DNA from: Bigelowiella natans CCMP2755
Lineage: Eukaryota > Cercozoa > Chlorarachniophyceae
Direction: 5' to 3'
Length of the DNA stretch: 64,000 nucleotides
Assembly (NCBI GenBank): GCA_000320545.1
Contig: ADNK01000870.1
Span: 1 to 64,000 of the forward strand
A model generated the notes under the pieces. That model ran no database searches and had not been told where the DNA came from. It worked only from the letters and a program-made list of their open reading frames with translations. Positions 10,550 through 23,858 of the stretch are shown in pieces. Position numbers and translations under genes: made by a program. Numbering within the stretch: position 1 is the stretch's first letter; every line of letters starts with the position of its first letter.

Positions 10550-11022
10550 TATTCTGGTGTAACAATTATGCGTACGTCAATCAATAAGTGATGTCGTTCA
10601 CTGTAAACCTACGTAAACATTCCATAAAAGCACTCATTTCTCCTCATAATTCGCCGATTTGTAGCATGAAACTTCTTTTTTGTATGTCGCATTTTGCGTT
10701 ATTCCCACTATTTCTATTAGTCGCGATTTGGTTGTACCACGAGCAGATCTAGAAGAAGAGGAAGGGGGAAAAAAAAACATGCCCCGGATATATCCTCTGC
10801 TCTGTTCCCGACAGGGCCTCTAAATCCAGCTAAAATCGCAAGCGTTTTTTATCCTGCGTCTTGTCAAAGACATTGTCGCAATTGTAAAACTTTACACCCG
10901 TCGCCAGGGTTTGGTTTGGTATCTCAACCTTGAGGAATCTTCGGCTACCCGCCTCCCGCCACACTCCTCGCCCTATTGGGGTCATTGGTAAGACTTAGAC
11001 CAACATGATGCAATGTAGATAA
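10550..11022. other. Intergenic, probable PDCD2 promoter side
   Basis: No coding or RNA feature recognised. It separates the divergently transcribed PDCD2 (-) and flippase (+) genes, so promoters of both are likely here or just to the right. A short poly-A run lies at about 10770. Confidence 0.4.
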
Positions 11023-11345
11023 CTAGGACGATGATTTATTAATGCTTCCGTCGATTTGTTTTTCACCAAATCCATTGGAAATCGGCGTGCCTGTTTTAGC
11101 ATCTTTTAAAAGCATGCTCCAGTCTGCCCTCTTTACTACTTTCCCCCCCTTTTCCATTGTAGCCTCTTCAGAGCCATTTGGATCACAACGATCCCTAACA
11201 CACATTACATTATGCGGGATTTTCCTAGAAAGTGGCCAATGCATGATGTGCGCTGAGGTTGAGGGAATGCATATCTGTGACGTGTGTTTGTCGAAGAAGC
11301 CGCTTATTCTTGAACCCACCCTTTCGCTTAGGCACCTGCGCTGAG
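11023..11345 (-). CDS. Possible 3' exon of a small unrecognised gene
   Basis: An open frame on the minus strand ends at 11023; its last ~60 residues are charged and compositionally protein-like (for example MEKGGKVVKRADWSMLLKDA), unlike the flanking sequence. The frame continues upstream antisense to flippase exon 1, which I do not believe is coding, so a splice acceptor near 11360 is more plausible. No family recognised. It could equally be chance or 5' leader of the flippase transcript on the other strand. Confidence 0.25.
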
Positions 11346-11460
11346 GAGGCCTGAGATGCTGAATAAAATTAGAAGGTGGGAATATGTTGTTTGTAATGCG
11401 ATAACGGGTGCAAAAGCAAGCTGAACGACACACAATGAAATAAACGTTGCATCTACATAG

Positions 11461-11682
11461 ATGCTTCCTCCATTCCTCGCTTAATTTCTCCGACGAATAC
11501 TTTGCTAGGCCTGATTTGAAGCAGCCCCTTCTTGACGAGGATGATTCTTCATCCAAGCACCTAGAACAAGCTAAGGCAAGGAAAAAAGACGTCAACAAGG
11601 ATTCGAAGACAGGGAGGAAAAAGCTGCCCACTGGTATGGAGAAGAGTTGTGAGGATGAAGAATCATCATATTCTATATGAAT

Positions 11683-11718
<36 letters not shown>

Positions 11719-12792
11719 GTGCTATGTATGTGTTTAAAAAATCTGTATGTATGTAATTTATCCCAAAAGGTTCTCGGGAGATCTGTTGCGGACCTGAGCA
11801 TCGAGAACAAAGGGGCATATACTATGGCAAGCTGGGTGCTTTAAAGGGAGGAGGAGGAGAGACCTTTCGAGGAAACGCCATTCGCACAGCCAAATATACA
11901 TGGTAGTATACAGTTACTAAGAAGTGCTGCATCTTCATTTTCTCTTTCATTTTATTGTTGAATTTTATCACATAGATATATGATATTTATTGTACTGATC
12001 ATAGGTATAGTTTCCTTCCAGTAGCACTATTGAGGCAATTTCGACGTCTAGGCAACCAATATTTTCTTCTGCAGGTACAGATAATAATACCTACTTCTCC
12101 TTCTTCTTGATACGATCTCGTTGCTTTGCCTCCATATGTGGCTGCTGCTGGTTTTTCTCTTCTTCCACCAATACCTGTTGTATATTCCGAAGACTGTCAT
12201 CATGGTGGTGGGAGAGTACTCGGATCTCTATCCCTCCCCTCTCAAGTCATGGTCGCAGGTAGTGTTTCTCCTTGCTACTGTCAATATAAGGCGAGCTTGA
12301 TGGATATTACCACCATATATTTGTTCCATGCCATTGTGATCGGATTTACTAGTACATTTATAATGTGAGGTGTTTTCTGATGATTAATATGATAACAACA
12401 CCAACACCACCACCACCAACAACAGATTGCGGTATTGTCCTTCGTACTGGGATTATCTATGATCTTCGAGGCTCGTGACGATATATTTCGCCACAAAAAG
12501 GTGACCCACGCTCTTAACCACAGTTGTACGAACGCCTCCATTAAGTCTCCCAATGTTACATTATTATGCAGCAGCTTACTTTTGCTTTGCAATGGTTATT
12601 TCTTAGGATTACGAAGTGAACAACTCCATATGTTGTCATGTGGAATTTTCCTACGAGGAGAAGAAGCAGAGGAGGGGCATTGACGATAGGGTCATGATCG
12701 ATGCACAGTGATTGCTCACAGTCGTAGAATAAGGAAAGCGAAAACAATCGTGAACGCCATGTATTTATCTTCATACTTAAGTGCACACACAC

Positions 12793-12836
<44 letters not shown>

Positions 12837-13394
12837 GTGTGTGTGTGTGTGTGTGGACCTTCCTTGCTACAGGTTGTGACCTCATCGTTAGCATCAGCTG
12901 GAAGCCATGGTGGTATGGGAGGAGGAGGAGGAGGCTTTAGAAATCGTGGAGATACTACTTCATCATCAGTCAATGTCGCTGCTGATGACTTTGAAGACTA
13001 CTTAGACGATGGCGGTAGTAGCAGAGTCAATCGCTCCACCAACACTGGAGGACAATCGCAGCTGGAACGAAGTTACCGAAGTCAAAGAACGCTACAAGAG
13101 GAAAGGTGTTAGTTGCAGTAGCAGTAGTAGCAGTGGTGGTAGAGTTGATACTGCAATAGTGCTGCTGTTCTATCCACCTAACACAAACTGAAACATAATA
13201 CTGGCGTGCTAATTCGGCAGGTGGGAGATAAAAGATACGACTTGGAGTAAGGTGGCAGTAGGAGACCTTGTCATTGTCAGGTCGTGCTGCTGCTGCACAT
13301 GCTTCCACCGAATAAATATCATTTCAACTATGATGATGATAATGAAGAACGATGTTTTGCGAGCAAGCCAACAAAGACAATCCTCCAGAGCATG

Positions 13395-13439
<45 letters not shown>

Positions 13440-14265
13440 CACACACACACACCAAGGAAGACACATGTTCGTGCCCTCCTCCCACCGAAGCATCTATTCC
13501 CGCACGTAGGCGAGACGAGGCCGCTCCTGCCGACTTCGTGATATTAGCTACGGTATGCACTAATTGCTGGGAAAAGCACGTTATAGAGCAAAAGCCACAG
13601 CATATAGCCTTCAGTAGTGCTTGCAATTTAAAATTTATCTGATGAGTACACAAACACACCATCCTCTAAAGATACATCCACATCGACTTTACAAGAAGAA
13701 TAATGCTATCATCACTAATGCTACGACGACTACTACTACTACTGCTGCTACTACTACTACTCTCTCTTCCTTGTTTAGGGGACTGAAGACGGTCTCTGCT
13801 ACGTCGAAACATCCAATATTGATGGTGAGACGAATCTCAAGCTGCGCCAGTCCCCGTTAGCAGCGGCTGCAGATGGTTGCTACCGGGATTATTCACGCTC
13901 TCGTGGCTTGAGTGTGGCGCTTGCCCTTAACCGTGCGAGCTACGAGGAGAGAGGAGAGAAAGAGGAGGAGGAGGAGGAGAAGGAGGAGGAGGACGATGGC
14001 AAGGAACAAGAGCAGCAACATCATCGTTTCTTCTCTAAGGAGGAGGCTCTCAGGCAGGCAGTAGGATGGGCGACGTCTCTTGATATGAAATGCGTCGTCG
14101 AGAAACCAAATCGATCTGTCAACACACTCAAAGGGTAATTTACTTAAACATTCGCTGTGATAAGCGTTGGATGCTGTGCCTCGGTGGCGTTTCTCGCCAC
14201 ATAAATATCATGTCATGTCCGTCACAACAACAACGACGACAACAAGCTCTGGGTGTTAGGCACAT

Positions 14266-14299
<34 letters not shown>

Positions 14300-17236
14300 C
14301 CAATGTTTGAGCCGATGACTGATATTCAGTCGTTGAGGAAAATATCCAAAAAATTCTTCAATCTGTCAAACTGATGTGCCATAATACCTGCATGTTGGTA
14401 TCTACACCATGTTTGGGCTAATGCTGCTATTATAATGATGATGATGATGATGATGATCATGTAGTATCCGAAGCAATCAGTCAATACGTCGATGCATAGT
14501 CGCCATATCTCCTTTTCTTTCTCATCTGTGTATGATCATTATCACTCATGCTGTCTATATTCTGTCTGCAGGTACCTAGAATTGATGGTCAAGACGGAAG
14601 ATAATGGTCAGAAAAGCGAGGAAGAGGATGCAAAAAAGGAAAAGCCCTCGCCCTCCACCATTACAAGAAGCATAAGAAGAAATACCCTCCCTCTCACAGG
14701 CAGAAACCTAGTCATACGTGGCAGTATCATTCGCAATACAGCGTGGTGTGTTGGGCTATGCGTTTATACTGGAGACGACACCAAGATCATGCAAAACTCA
14801 ACTGAAACGCCCTCGAAGCTCTCCAATATCGACAAGATTCTCAACCGAACCTTGTAAGTCGTATTTGAATGATTTTATGATTTTACTGATGATGATGATG
14901 ATGATGATGATATTGACGACGATGACGACGAAGTTTGAAGACGCTGCATGGATGGGCGCAATTAAAATGAGCTGCAACGACAGGTACATAATCGTCATGA
15001 CCCAAGCGATTTTGGTCACTGCGACGGACGTAGCTGGGCTGGTATGGCGCAAAGAGCATCTTGGCAAGAAGGATGATGGAGGAACATCAGGCATCGAAAC
15101 GTGTGTGCCCCTCTTCCTCCTCCTCCTCCTCCTCCTCCTCCTCCTCCTCCTCCTCTCTCAGAAGATAGAGAGAAATCAGGAGAATGTGATCAACAGCAAC
15201 ACACACAACACATTCGTGTGATGATTGATATGATTAGCTCTCTGATTCGCTATCAGATCTCTTCGGACATCAAACCCCTTCATCTCATATCCACTTTCTT
15301 CTTCTTCTTCTACTACTACTACCGCTATACCATAGGTACTACTCGGCGTGGTATTTGCTACCAGGGCCTAATAGCACTGAGGCAGACTCCTTTGTGTTCC
15401 CCCCTTGGCTCTCAAACTGGCTTGCATTCTTCATACTCTTTAACAATTTCGTCCCCATCAACTTGTATGTATATCATCATCTGCAAGTAGCTGTAGTAGT
15501 GAGTGGGCTGAGAAGGGTAACGACGACAGAGAAGATCATGCTAGTGCCGATCATCATCAATGATCCTTATTATCAATGCCATTGGTACTACCTCCCTCCA
15601 CCTTATTCAGATACGTCATCCTGGACTTTGTTAATATGCTGCAAGCTGTGATGATCACAAACGATCTTAAGATGTACGACGAGGCCACCGATTCACCAGC
15701 TACTTGCCGCTCGACAAACCTTTGCCAGGAAATCGGTCAAGTACAGCATATCTTCTCCGATAAGACAGGCACACTCACGCAGAACCTCATGGTGTTTCGC
15801 ACCTGCGCTATTGGGGGAAAAGCGTATGGATCTTTTCCCGAGGATATTTCGCCTATGATCGATGGAGGTGGTGACGGTCCTTCCAAAGGTGGTTGCTAGT
15901 TTGTGTAAAAGAAGGAGGAGATGATGACATGTCATTGCACAACACCAATATTCTTTCCTTCTCTTTGAACGTTCATTGATATATGACAAACGTTTATCAC
16001 CCATTCTCTCTCATACCTGTCACTCTTAATCATGTTCCCTCCTCACTCTCTCTCCTTCTCGTTCTCAATTCTCTTCTCCTTCTGAAAGACGAAGAGGGCT
16101 GCTCTGGTTTTATCGGTCAAAATACCGACAGCAAGGAAAGAAGGGTTGTCTTCGAAGGCGGTGGCTTTAACCATGACGACAAGGCATCTTCACGGGGATC
16201 GTCGCATGTGAAGAAAGAAATGTCATCGTCTCTTCTAACTCCCATCTCTCTGCTGCACGAATCGTTGGTTTTACAACGTAATGAGATGAAGGACAGGAGC
16301 GGTAAGATCGATCTCTTTCATGATGTGTCTTGTTCAGGATCCTGTTGGGGATGATTAGCGTCGTTGTGGTTAACGACGAATAAGTTGTCAAGACGATGAC
16401 AAATTTTAGTCGAGATACAATTACACGTCAACTTGCACAAACCCCTCCCTCCCCCCCCCCCCCCTCCTCCCCTCTCTCTTTTTAATCTGTACCATTTACT
16501 ACTACCTCCCCACCAGGGCTAACACACTCGTTGGAAGAGGATTTTCTTCTTGCTCTAGCTGTATGCCACACTGTGGTGATCGATGAAAAGGGAGAAATAC
16601 AGGCAGAAAGTCCCGATGAGGCCGCACTTGTACGGGGAGCTTCAGAAGCTGGGTATCGCTTTATTGGAAGAAAGGGCAATGTAGTATCAGTCAGAGTAGC
16701 AGCAGGGACGATTACTACTACTTCTACTACTACTGCTGCCTCTGCTGGCAATGGTGCTGAAGATGAAGGAGAAGAGGGGGAGGGGGTTGATAGAAGACTA
16801 GAGGGACCAGTTGCTTTCCGAAATAGCAAAGGAAGACCAGAACAGCACGTGGTTCTCAAATTTACTGTGTTGGGCGTAAACACGTTTAGCAGCAAGAGAA
16901 AGCGCATGTCAGTTGTTGTGCGTTGTCCGGATGGATCGGTCAGAGTCATTGTCAAGGGGGCCGATTCAGTGATTTATGAACGTTTGCGGAGGAGTAGCAA
17001 CCATGATTCGCATGACGAGAAGGGCGAGGAAGGGCTAAGAAAACCAGGCACGAGGGTCACTTCTTCTACTGGCGCCATATCATCCACTTCCTCGTCGTCT
17101 TCTTCGGCAGCTGTACGTGATAATGTCAACAAATTTGCAATGAAGGGCCTCAGAACACTGGCAATCGCCCAGAGAAAGTAGGTTTTTCAATCGTAGTCTT
17201 CCCTCCGCATCCATTGATCATTATTCTCTTCCCCCC

Positions 17237-17283
<47 letters not shown>

Positions 17284-17966
17284 CTAATCTGTGCCTTTTC
17301 AGGCTTGAGGAGGATGAACTACGATTGTGGAAGAAAGAATACGACACGGCAGCCGCCGCTGTCTCGAACCGCAAAGAGCTGCTCGAAGCTGCTGCAGATA
17401 AGGTGGAGTCTTCAGGGCTGACGTTACTAGGAGCCACTGGTATCGAGGACAAGCTACAAGATGACGTTGCAAGGACGATAACGGACATTCAAGCAGCAGG
17501 AATTACCTTCTGGGTACTAACGGGGGATAAGCCTGAGACCGCTATCAACATCGGCTATTCATCTGGAGTTCTCAAGCCGCACTCGAGAATCTACAAGATG
17601 CTACGTCTGTCGTCGATGCCAGCTATAAATGGCGTCCACATTCCTCTCTCTGGACCCCAAGCTGCGAGCAAGGAGCTCAATCGGGTCTACAAGCAGCAGA
17701 AGAAGCATTCCCATAGCCAGCAGCGTCATCGAGCTTCCAAGGCCAATAGCGGGGCTGGGTATTCACTTTTCCAGCGTAGGAGAAATAGTTCCGAGCACTT
17801 CTCAAATAGTAGGATTCTTCGTGAGGTGGAGAAGAAGCGTCATAGCAGTAGCCATAACGAACAACTGTTAGCCGTGGAGGAGGAAGAGGAGGAGGACGAT
17901 GAAGAAGACTGCTTCTACGACGACAGCGTTCTCAATGACCAAGATAAGGTTGGTGTTTGAAGAGAC

Positions 17967-17999
<33 letters not shown>

Positions 18000-19092
18000 A
18001 ATGATGATATCTCATACTACTGATCGCTCATATCAAAGCACCGATAGTAACTAGGAATAAATTGTTGTTACTACTCACACTTACATCTTCTTCCTCCTCC
18101 TCCTCCTCCTCCTCCTCCTTCTCCTTCTCCTTCTCCTCATTCTTCTCCGCAGCAGTTGAATGAGACTACAGGAGACCATCAGGCGTTGGTGGTTACCGGA
18201 AAGGTTTTAGAGCAGATCCTTGACAATGGAGGGCTGAGGAAGAAGCTTCTTCGTGTCTGCCGTCCTTGTAACGTGGTGGTTGCATGCCGCGTATCTCCGC
18301 TACAAAAGGCACAGCTTGTTAAGATGGTAATGCTGCTATAGATGCTGCGTTGGTGATGATGATGGTGATGATGGTGATGGTGATGATGTTGACGATAACG
18401 ACATGAAGATTAGGTGATGATTGTAGCTCTCTTCTTCTTGTCCTTAACGTACATGTGCCATCATCGTTATCATCACTATCATCACAGTATCATTCTATTA
18501 CCATCCTTCTTCTGATCCTTCTCCTCCCTCCCCACCCCCAAAACACAGGTGCGAGAAGGCGTAAAACCAGAACCGATTACGCTGAGCATCGGTGATGGCG
18601 CGAACGACGTTGGAATGATACAAGAAGCTCACATTGGGGTTGGGATCTCTGGGAGAGAAGGCCGACAGGCTGTCAATGCCTCGGATTTTGCAATCGCTCA
18701 GTTTAGATTCTTAAAGCGACTGCTACTGGTACGATGCGATTGGCAGGGAAATAGTATAGAAGTTGCGATCATCATCTTCAACAACAATAACAACGATCAC
18801 ATGATATGCACACATAAACATACAGGTCCATGGACGGTGGAACTACCGTAGAATATGCAAAGTGATTACATACGTCTTCTACAAGAACTTCACGATTACT
18901 CTGACACTCCTGATCTATGCGTGCATGGCTGGGATATCTGGCACCTCTCTTTACGAGTCTCTCATGTAATAATAATACGTCTCATCTTATTATAGACCTT
19001 CCTTCCTTCTAGTCTTCTTCATTTATCGTATTTCAACCAAATATGTATTATATTCGGATAAGATTCTTCATAACCCCCCTCCACCCCATTCA

Positions 19093-19134
<42 letters not shown>

Positions 19135-19802
19135 TTTTAAACATTACATTACAGAGATCATACATGATCATAGTGATGATGATGACGACGACGCATATTC
19201 TTATATGTGCTCTCTCTATTGTACTGTGCTGCCCCTCCTTCCTTCTTCATCTTAACAATTAACTAGGTACAACGGCTTTAACTTCTTCACAATGTTCCCG
19301 ATCATTGGCGTTGGCACGATGGATCAAGATGTACGAGCAGAGACGGTGGAGAGCTTTCCTGTTCTCTACGTGTCCGGGCGACTCTCCGAAGACCTCAACT
19401 CCGGCATCATCATTGAAAACATCCTCACCGCCATCATCCACGCTATCATCGTAGTTTTCCTACCCTACCTATCATACTCCGGCCTCGATCAAGCTGGCAT
19501 TGGTGGGCTGTCTGTATTCGGCACGATGGTGTTCTCATGCCTTGTCTTCCTGATGCAATACCGCGTGATGCTCATCACAGCAACTTACACAAAGTATACG
19601 GCGTACGCGCTGCTGCTGTCGTTCTTCCTGTACTTTCTCTTCCTCGTCTGCTATGGGCTGATGGACTTTCTCAATTGGGAGTTCTACTATGTTCCCTACA
19701 AGATGATGGGAGCTCCTGTCTTTTGGATCGTGTTGTTTGGTGTGCCAGGAACGGCGCTTTACATCGACTTTTTCATCAAGTAAGTCCGTCAGCGTGATGA
19801 GA

Positions 19803-19851
<49 letters not shown>

Positions 19852-21065
19852 GCCAGCATCATCAGTATCGATCGATAGTAGTAGTAGCAGGAGTTAAAAA
19901 GAGGCAAAGTATGAGTTAAGTTGCTTAAAGACGCATCTGCATGTATTCCCTATTGTTTCTTCTTTGTAACCTATTTCTTTCGATAACGGTCGTTTGGATG
20001 GTCTTCACTCCTTACTGGTGGTTGCTGTCGTTGATGTGGCGTGTGTGTGTTCTTCTAAGGTACGTGCGACGGGAACTATGCCCAACTCTGATGGATATCG
20101 CTACAGAGGCCGACTACTTCATGAACAAAGAGCTCGAAACAGCATCAGGCTTAACAGCTAATAACAACGTTACCACCAAATTCATGAAGTTTCTCGGTAT
20201 TCGCCTCCGCAAAGAAGTTAAGAATCAACAAACAGCAGCGGCAGCAGCAGCGTCCAAAGGGACCGGGCACAGCAGCGTCTCATCACCAAACTTCTACTCC
20301 TCCTCACCTTCCTCCTCTTCCAGAGGAATAAGGAAAAACACGTTTGGTGGTAGTAAAGATCGAACGATGGTCCATGCACGGAGTCCAGGAGGAGGGGGGG
20401 GGCAATCCTCTCCAAACGTCGGAAATGGAAGAATAGGAGATTTAGTAACTTATGACAATGATGACGATAGTAGGACTACCGTAAAAATGCTGGTGCCGAT
20501 GGCAGTTTCTCCCAATAGCAGCATAAAAACTAATGATAATGATGAGCAAAATAACAAGAAGAACGACGGTGGTGGTGATGATGCTGATAGTTCCCAAAAC
20601 AATAATAATGATAATAATAATAATAATAATAGCAATGACAACAACAACAACAACAATTTTGAATCTAAGGAGATAGGAGGTACAGTGGCGGATGACCGAT
20701 ACATACAGCAACCGCAGCAGCAGCAGCAGCAGTACGGCGGTGGGTTTTCCTTTTCACATCCTGGTGAGACCTTTATGCAGTCTCTTCGGCGCCTCACAAC
20801 AGCAGATGATGATGACTCGAAGAGGGGCGCCAACGAATGGCCAAACATAGGAGGAAGAGTAGTTGTTCAAAAGCACCAACAGCAGCATCAAGGAGCGAAT
20901 CCTAGAAACAGAAAGCAAAAGGATGGGGGGAGGAGGAGGAGGATGACGGGACCAAGTGCCCGACGACGAAGACGCCGTGATACGAGCGAGAACATTGAGG
21001 ATGCTGCTGCTGCTTATGATGATGACGATGATGATGATGGCGACCCAGATGATGCCAAATGTCGT

Positions 21066-21107
<42 letters not shown>

Positions 21108-21113
21108 ACATAG
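11461..21113 (+). CDS. P4-ATPase phospholipid flippase (catalytic subunit)
   Basis: Twenty-two exons, all phase-consistent: 11461-11648, 11770-11902, 12005-12074, 12193-12258, 12426-12500, 12607-12690, 12873-13105, 13221-13280, 13510-13552, 13779-14134, 14572-14853, 14984-15100, 15336-15464, 15611-15888, 16089-16301, 16517-17177, 17303-17948, 18156-18326, 18549-18728, 18826-18965, 19267-19779, 20060-21113. Motifs in order: [45 protein letters not shown] (actuator), IRNT, PINL (TM4), FSDKTGTLT (phosphorylated Asp), [19 protein letters not shown] and KGAD (nucleotide domain), [45 protein letters not shown], then TM5-TM10. P4-ATPases flip aminophospholipids to the cytosolic leaflet and usually need a CDC50 partner, encoded next door. 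At roughly 1,900 aa it is much longer than typical (about 1,100-1,350) because of low-complexity inserts and a cytosolic tail ending in a Tyr run. The start exon is not identified: exon 1 has no in-frame ATG before 11636. Confidence 0.95.
12788..12856. repeat. Compound microsatellite (CA)n(TA)n(GT)n
   Basis: (CA)n, then (TA)n at about 12797-12832, then (GT)n in the flippase intron just before the exon at 12873; the outer arms are complementary, so it can fold into a hairpin. Confidence 0.9.
13401..13454. repeat. (CA)n microsatellite
   Basis: Intronic dinucleotide tract in the flippase gene between exons ending 13280 and starting 13510. Confidence 0.95.
17240..17279 (+). repeat. (CT)n tract before a 3' splice site
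   Basis: Follows a C run and precedes the acceptor CAG at 17302 of the flippase; acts as, or extends, the polypyrimidine tract. Confidence 0.9.
19095..19130. repeat. (AT)n microsatellite
   Basis: Intronic in the flippase gene, between exons ending 18965 and starting 19267. Confidence 0.95.
19803..19848. repeat. (GA)n microsatellite
   Basis: Just inside the last flippase intron, about 24 nt after the donor at 19780. Confidence 0.95.
20216..21113 (+). other. Low-complexity C-terminal tail of the flippase
   Basis: After TM10 and a short conserved stretch the final exon encodes Ala, Ser, Asn, Gln, Asp and Arg runs and ends in an 11-residue Tyr tract from a (TAC)n microsatellite at about 21065-21100 before TAG at 21111. 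The frame stays open throughout, but an unrecognised intron could remove part of it. Confidence 0.55.
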
Positions 21114-21452
21114 ATACATACTTATAGCATTCATAACACACACACACACACACAACGCCTAGACGTGACGACACAATACAGCATATGAACATCAATCACA
21201 GCATCTACAAACAGCAAATCATGAAGGACCTTTACTAGTAGCCATTCTCATTCATATCCTCCTCCTCCTCCTCCTCCCCCTCCCCCTCATCTGTCTAATC
21301 CACCAGACGGCAATGGCAGACAGCAGCGGTTGGAAACACATGTCACACAAGGCACCAACGCACGTCCTTCACAGGTGGTGGTGAAGAACATCACAACAGC
21401 AGCATTAGAAGGAGGAGGAGGAAACAGCGACCTCGAAGAGGCGAAAAACAAG

Positions 21453-21852
21453 ATGTTCATGAACGATGAGGAAAATAGCAATGGGAAAAAGCAGAAGAAA
21501 AAGAAGAAAACGAATCGTCCGTCTGATGACCCATTCTTCCAGCAAACACTGCCAAGGTACCGTTCCCATATCACTGAAACAACAACAGCGAGAACACCTA
21601 ATCCTACCACTACTGCTGCCAAAACAACGGTGTGCCTATCTGCTGCTACGAATGAGGAGAGGGGGGGGGGGGGGGGGGTCCTATCATCACGCAATAGGAG
21701 ATAATAATGAAAATATTAATAATAATGCTATGATGACCTTTTGACCCTGCGTTTATGATTGTCATCATTATCTTCATCATCTTCTTCTTCAATTCTTTTT
21801 CTGCGGATTTTCCCGATTTTTCCTTTTTTCTTCTGATTTATCTCTCTTGGTC

Positions 21853-21883
<31 letters not shown>

Positions 21884-23152
21884 TGGAGGGGAGTATACAT
21901 TCTTAAAATCTTCATGGCCACGCTATTACAGTAAGCGTTGCATTGCGGATGCAGGCGGTCTTGTAGTGGAAATGATGATGATAACAAAAACGCATGCTAG
22001 GTAGTAAGAGAAAAGCCGACGGAAGAGGAAGAAGAAGAAGAAAGAAAAAACAACAACGACCACGATGACGAATTCCTCCTCACCACCATCCTCCTCCCCC
22101 TCCTCACCACCCCCCCCCCCCCCCTCCTCCTCCTCCTCCTCCTCCTCCTCCTCCTGCTGCTGCTGCTGCTCTCCTCATGTATTCTTTTTGTTTGTCTGCT
22201 ACTGGTTTTACGTTCAGATTGCATCACAAGACGCTAAGACGTACGTCGTTACCTACGATGGGCATTTGACTTCGAGTATGATTCGTGATGATCACGATAA
22301 TGATGACGATGATGATGTTGATGATGATGATGATGATGAGGACGGTCGGTGTGGTGGTAATATCATCCCTCCATTAGGCTATGGGATCGCATTATCAACC
22401 CCTGCTGCTAAAGCTAGGAAACCTACAAATATCGATTGTCACATCAAGCCATACAATGGAGGGTGATGATTAATTACTACTACTGCTGCTGCTGCTGATG
22501 ATGATGATGAGACGTGCATCATCGTAGTATACACTAACGCAGCAAATGTTATGACCGCTACATTGAACAAGCATTGATTGCTTTTCCATCCACAACACAC
22601 ACACACACACTTAAGGGGAAGGATATGTAACGTGACGTTTACAGTGGAGGAAGATCTTGAGTAAGTCTATGATTACGAAGATGATGATGAAGAAGAAGAT
22701 GGTGATGACAATGGTGATGAGTACCTTGGAAAAAAAACAACAAGAAGGAAGAGGAATAAAGAATATCGTAAGGATATTTTCACTTGCGAGGTCTTTTGCA
22801 TTCGTCGTCGTCCTTCCTGTACTAAGTATATATCTTGATTATGTTATTCCAAATCGTCACATAGGGCCCCTATATTCGTGAACTATCTTCTCACTAGCTT
22901 CTATCAGAACTACTATAGGTGCTGTTACAACAACCGTAGTAGCAGTCTTACGTGATTTCCACATAAATATAATATAATATAATATGTATATATAATATAG
23001 GCATGACTTTGCTAGATTGCTTTATCTCATCAGCATTGTATGTTCTTCGTTCGATTGAGTGCTGCTGCTGCTGCTTTAGCTATGCAAAAGGGCATTCTGT
23101 GGCGCAGCTACAAGGCAAAAGCCTAGAGACTGGAAGTAATTATGATTTACAT

Positions 23153-23184
<32 letters not shown>

Positions 23185-23826
23185 GTGATAATGATGATGA
23201 TGTGATAGGGAAAATTCATCACCCTCATGTTACCTCTGTGTGCCTCCTAGCTACATAAAAGCTGAGAATTTTAACTGTGATTCCAACTGAATTTACGGTG
23301 ACAGAATGCTCTCAGTACAGACAAAGAAGAGGAATGACGTACTATCCCTGCGGTAGTAGTTGTAGTTAGCAATCGTAATAATATCGATAATAATAATAAT
23401 AATAATGATAATAATAATATTAATAATAATAAAAATAGAAGTAACAATAGGACACGATGATGTGACAGCAGGAAGTAATGGTGGTGGGTATATATAATAA
23501 AGAGGGGGGGAGGAGTAGCAGTGAGGTTGGTGGCCATACCACTGATTTGTTCTTCCACTTGTTGTGTATCACAGCAGTATTGATTTGTGACATTGATGGT
23601 AGATCTGTTTGTTGCTTCTAAGGCCTTGCTGCTAGATCTCTTTTCAATGATTCGTTTGAGCTGGTGAACGACACCTTTGCTCTTACAACGGTATGATCAA
23701 CGAACAAGGGGGGGGAGGGAAGAACAACGCATTCTTTGCAAATGAAATATTATCTGTTTTGATCGGTATCCGTCACAGAAAATGACGATTCAGAACAAGA
23801 AACTTCTCTCTTTCTCTTCCATCATT

Positions 23827-23858
<32 letters not shown>

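Noticed and set aside
11023-11631. A 202-codon minus-strand frame as one gene
   Set aside because: Its first half is antisense to flippase exon 1, which is supported by phase with exon 2. Only the last part was kept, with low confidence.
13209-13662. Frames containing poly-His-Thr or poly-Cys-Val
   Set aside because: Translation of the (CA)n microsatellite inside a flippase intron.
20442-21195. Minus-strand frames rich in Val, Ile and Ser opposite the flippase tail
   Set aside because: Trinucleotide repeats are open in all frames; the hydrophobic look arises from reading AAT/GAT/TAC repeats in antisense.
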